Positions 22,501 to 24,619 of a stretch of DNA of 24,619 bases are shown here, piece after piece. The position numbers and the translations under genes were made by a program. The stretch comes from CAZVFX01 sp964626565 (GTDB taxonomy: Bacteria > Myxococcota_A > UBA9042 > CAIXZC01), in the NCBI GenBank assembly GCA_964626565.1, contig CAZVFX010000107.1, positions 1-24,619 on the forward strand. The letters are read 5' to 3'. The notes beneath the pieces were generated by a model. That model made no database searches and was not told the origin of the DNA. It saw nothing but the letters and a program-made list of their open reading frames with translations. Within the stretch, counting starts at the first letter, position 1, and every line of letters begins with the position of its first letter.

Positions 22501-24619
22501 TTGTTTCCGACGCTTCCGGCTCCCCCGGTTGAGGTGGAAGCCCCGGAGCGGGAAACCAAGTGGCCCGACGACGCGCTGAAGCTGTCGGCAGAGTTGCACA
22601 AATGGAAGGACCTCACCGAACTCGATACCCCGCTCAAAGTGGAGACCGAAACGCGGTACACTGCGCAGCCGAGAGGCACGGTCAATTCGGTCAACACGAC
22701 CCTCGCCTACCTTTGGAAGGAAGGTTGGGTCACCAGAACCTCCGGTCCGGGCCAGGCCACGACGTTGGCGTGGTGCGAAGGTGGTGAGCGCGGTGCAATC
22801 CACCTTCCCTTCGGTTTGGGTCGGGTGCGGTCCGCCACGGCCGGGGAGTGTGCCCCGATGCCGGTCTATCTGTGGACCTGGGCGTTCAGTTCGCTGGAGG
22901 ACTCGTACTGGAACTACCGGCCGGTAATCGAGCAGTTGGGCCAGGACAGAATCAAAGTCAGCTTCCTGGCGGCCGAGAAAACTCCCGACGCCTATGGCGC
23001 CTACCTGGTAATCGACATGAAGCGCAAAGTGGTGCTCGAGGCCGAAAGCTGGTACGCAGGCAAGCTGTCGTCGAAGTCCATCTACTCGGACTTTGTGGAG
23101 GCCGGTGGAGTCTGGTGGCCCGGCAAGATAGAAGTCCAAGATGCAGAGGGCGCAACTACCCAGATAGTCACCATGACGGTGGCCGCGCTGGACCGCAAGG
23201 GATTGAGAGGCGCAGCAGGGGCCGAGCTTTCAGTGCGCAGAACCTCCCTTATTGCCGATTATCCTCTTATGAGCGCGGGGGCGGCCAGAAGGGCGCTGGC
23301 CTCCGGGAAGGGCACCTTCGAGGCCCACCTCGTAATGCTCCTCAGCTACTCCTTCTCGCAGCGGTGGGAATTGGCGCAGCTTCATCTGGAACGACTCAAG
23401 ACGCTGGCCGCGAAACGGCCAGGGGCCTACTGGTTGGAGAATGCGGTCCTGCTCATGAGCAGAGAGCACCGGCCGCTTGCCGCCAGGGTGCTTGAATGGG
23501 CTAAAAAGACGGCAACCTCGCCTACCCTGGACGAAATGTTTCTGGCCGAGTTCGTCGTGGACCAGACCAATCAGATGTTCGAGGCCAACGAGCAGTTGGA
23601 ACTGCTGGACCTCCTGGAGCCGCTGTTCGCACGTCAGCCCGCCCATTTGCTGGGCCGGAAGAAGTGGCTGGAAAAAAAGACCTACGCATTCCAGATGACC
23701 GGCCGGCAGGACGAGGTTTTCCGCTTGCGTAAGGCGCTGGCCGAGGAGTTTTCCTGGGACTACAATGCGCTCTACCAGTACGCCTGGGAGCTGAGCAATC
23801 GCGGGGAATTCACCGAGGCCCACAGGGTGCTGGAGGAAGCGCTGCAAAAGGGCGGTCCCTGGTCGACGTGGGAAGATGAATACTTGCGGGGCCAGCGTCT
23901 GGAGCTGTTCAGGCAGGAAGGCAGGTTCAAGGAGAAGGTGGCCTACCTTGAAGCGTGGCTTGCCAGGGAACCTGAGGGAACCACCGCGTACCAGCACTAT
24001 CTGAGCGCTCTGGTGCGCACCGGCAACCTGGAGCAGATCGACAAGACGCTCACCGCCTGGTTTGCCGAAGCAAAGCCGGGCAAGTTGTCGACTGCGGCCG
24101 CGTCCAGGATCCAGGCTGCCGTGTACCACGCGCTCGGCCAGGGCTGGGGCATGTACACCAACCGGCTGGACAAGCGCTGGCTCCCTCAATTGGTGCAGGT
24201 GGTAAAGGCTTTGGCCGGGAACTACCAGCATACCTACCTGGCGCAGACCGTTGCACAGCATGGGGAATTCGCCCGCACCGACCAGGCACGGGCGTTGCGC
24301 AAAGAGCTGCTGGTTGAGCTTGGCAGGAGCGTGTCCACCATCGAGCCGCGGGTTGTGAACAACTACATCACTCTGTCCACCCTCGGCGGCGAGAATCCCG
24401 GTGATAAGAAAACGTGGCTAAAAATCGCGGCAATCCTCGAAACCCGCTGGGCCAAAGGCGAAGACGTCAATGAGCGGGACCTGCTGGCCGGATCGATTGT
24501 CACCCTGTTCCGATCCCACGCCAAACCTGCCCGGCTTCTCGGATTCTTGCGCAAGCAGTTGGAGCTAGGCCATAAGGACCGCCGCTCTGCACACGTGGCG
24601 CAGCTGTTTGCCGAGCTTC
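19570..24619 (+). CDS. Very large exported FecR-like / VIT / VWA / helical-repeat protein (3' partial)
   Basis: The frame is open from ATG 19570 to the window end: 1683 codons without a stop. GGAGG lies 5 bases before ATG. A signal peptide (MSLLRNYVGCLLLVCCTFFH) is followed by a FecR-like region, about 37-118 (VADLQGMVSIRS, LPGDQVRTGVRGANAVMLEL, GSVRLLAGDAEV). A VIT domain spans about 187-300 (YHKVTVDIRDQIARTVIEES, EGVFYFPLPAGASVSGF, ARVYPINPNSEKRVKISYTE). A VWA domain, about 421-570, has an intact MIDAS start D429-T-S-G-S433 (IFLADTSGSMD) and T-D-L-D. ITPYTSLLVLE, seen at the end of many VIT/VWA proteins, is near 710. From 975 to 1215 is a beta-rich region, possibly LolA-like. From about 1237 onward are TPR-like helices. 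It is divergent from the minus-strand operon. Likely an outer-surface or periplasmic adhesion or assembly protein. Confidence 0.88.
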   Translation, partial: MSLLRNYVGCLLLVCCTFFHLPAAEGENLAGAVRSGRVADLQGMVSIRSAGHRRWTTATKKLAILPGDQVRTGVRGANAVMLELSGGGKVTLGPGSRAEVVDGGSVRLLAGDAEVVPPEKGKLTVFGAGGYEDPVSATKLFRADKGEIVILAWDPDWLKGFKGVVTRESMGSLLANVDGRNVPLTLGYHKVTVDIRDQIARTVIEESFVNRTDGVLEGVFYFPLPAGASVSGFGMWIGGELVEADVVEKQRAREIYETILREKRDPGLLEWTGGNMFKARVYPINPNSEKRVKISYTEVLPLRGDVFRYTYGLRSELTRQYPLRELDIEVKIHSTMKIMGVSCPTHEVRAGNTEHSASIEFGAEEYTPTADLEVEVQVQRTGAGAVFVPHRRGDDGYFLLLITPPAANLKTEREELPDSAPLDLIFLADTSGSMDEVARQAQARFFSAALSLLSEEDNFRLAAVDAHVHWLGDDPLPPSFENLDRALDFLGNRTSLGWTDLDGAFDEALKKAGPNTHIIYLGDGMVTTKAADPVAFARRLEALASGLEVSFHAVAPGNAYEPAVLSAIAAAGKGTYRRVENEERAPEAAYALLGEIIRPSLRDVKVEFTGFSTARVYPDVIPAVAIGAQQVVLGRYLPEGARGEGRVVVTGLLNGEPLELSAPVSFAADEKGNSFIPRLWARLHLDELLEQGRSKGIQEEIVHLSEEYQIITPYTSLLVLESDADRARFGVKRRFRIRDGERFFADGRDAAEFELLQQQMKLAGTWRLGLRDAVLADIAGLGRHLFQSAYGAYPYGDMNGKGRLLGSAGGKDYSVRMAEQSISFSSSSSFYRYELPAASAAPAEFKFMDEETESGRWDFGVEADREKGDWANAPIVEEPPAIMNGLADMPLELAGNIATKKERKKAVSKEVMRGARISSGKHRISLATTPSAGESYWSMDGRAAAGPVSLVVDKSGSMDAILDGTRYSDPYSSWFYRLFPTLPAPPVEVEAPERETKWPDDALKLSAELHKWKDLTELDTPLKVETETRYTAQPRGTVNSVNTTLAYLWKEGWVTRTSGPGQATTLAWCEGGERGAIHLPFGLGRVRSATAGECAPMPVYLWTWAFSSLEDSYWNYRPVIEQLGQDRIKVSFLAAEKTPDAYGAYLVIDMKRKVVLEAESWYAGKLSSKSIYSDFVEAGGVWWPGKIEVQDAEGATTQIVTMTVAALDRKGLRGAAGAELSVRRTSLIADYPLMSAGAARRALASGKGTFEAHLVMLLSYSFSQRWELAQLHLERLKTLAAKRPGAYWLENAVLLMSREHRPLAARVLEWAKKTATSPTLDEMFLAEFVVDQTNQMFEANEQLELLDLLEPLFARQPAHLLGRKKWLEKKTYAFQMTGRQDEVFRLRKALAEEFSWDYNALYQYAWELSNRGEFTEAHRVLEEALQKGGPWSTWEDEYLRGQRLELFRQEGRFKEKVAYLEAWLAREPEGTTAYQHYLSALVRTGNLEQIDKTLTAWFAEAKPGKLSTAAASRIQAAVYHALGQGWGMYTNRLDKRWLPQLVQVVKALAGNYQHTYLAQTVAQHGEFARTDQARALRKELLVELGRSVSTIEPRVVNNYITLSTLGGENPGDKKTWLKIAAILETRWAKGEDVNERDLLAGSIVTLFRSHAKPARLLGFLRKQLELGHKDRRSAHVAQLFAEL

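Noticed and set aside
22030..23139. Long minus-strand open frames (369 and 343 residues, the latter at 23230-24261) inside the VIT/VWA gene
   Set aside because: The + strand frame is continuous with clear domains on both sides; the minus frames show no motif, signal or ribosome site.

Overview
The window is GC-rich, gene-dense chromosomal DNA from a Gram-negative bacterium, most likely a member of the Myxococcota or another deltaproteobacterial lineage. This is inferred from gene content, not from a marker gene. The main signs are Cys-rich secreted proteins with CGxDGCGGxC and CTxDxC (Dictyostelium-type) repeats, many signal peptides and lipoproteins, a Hanks-type Ser/Thr kinase with a periplasmic tail, a PEGA-domain protein, and two beta-barrel-like envelope proteins. 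No tRNA, rRNA, CRISPR array, insertion sequence or phage gene was seen.

Layout. (1) 1-2505, +: the 3' part of a Cys-rich secreted protein with a right-handed beta-helix; its 5' end lies outside the window. (2) 2506-2898: a gene-free stretch between convergent genes, holding four copies of a small hairpin core (AGGGC-N4-GCCCT), two of them inside a 70-bp tandem repeat. (3) 2899-9216, -: a run read in the order metH (cobalamin-dependent methionine synthase), a 52-aa rubredoxin, a small beta-barrel protein that appears to start at TTG, and an M1-type metallopeptidase lipoprotein. (4) 9336-10955, +: a secreted lipoprotein with all PHP metal-binding motifs, divergent from metH. (5) 11061-19305, -: in reading order a small secreted protein, a lipoprotein with two thioredoxin/DsbA-like domains that have lost their CxxC, a transmembrane Ser/Thr kinase, a TPR-PEGA membrane protein, a beta-barrel-like protein and a large Cys-rich lipoprotein. 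(6) 19570-24619, +: a very large exported protein (FecR-like, VIT, VWA, then helical repeats), open at the window end.

How the genes fit together. metH is housekeeping, and the rubredoxin beside it could be an electron carrier. Nearly everything else is predicted to be exported or envelope-bound. The block from 13430 to the end combines an envelope kinase, a PEGA protein, a redox-dead thioredoxin-fold lipoprotein and a VIT/VWA protein. It is the best candidate here for an undescribed envelope sensing or surface-assembly system, but the functional link is inferred only from proximity and domain type.

Two short heptanucleotide arrays were also found, one in frame inside the metH linker and one between genes. 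They are of interest as dispersed repeats.
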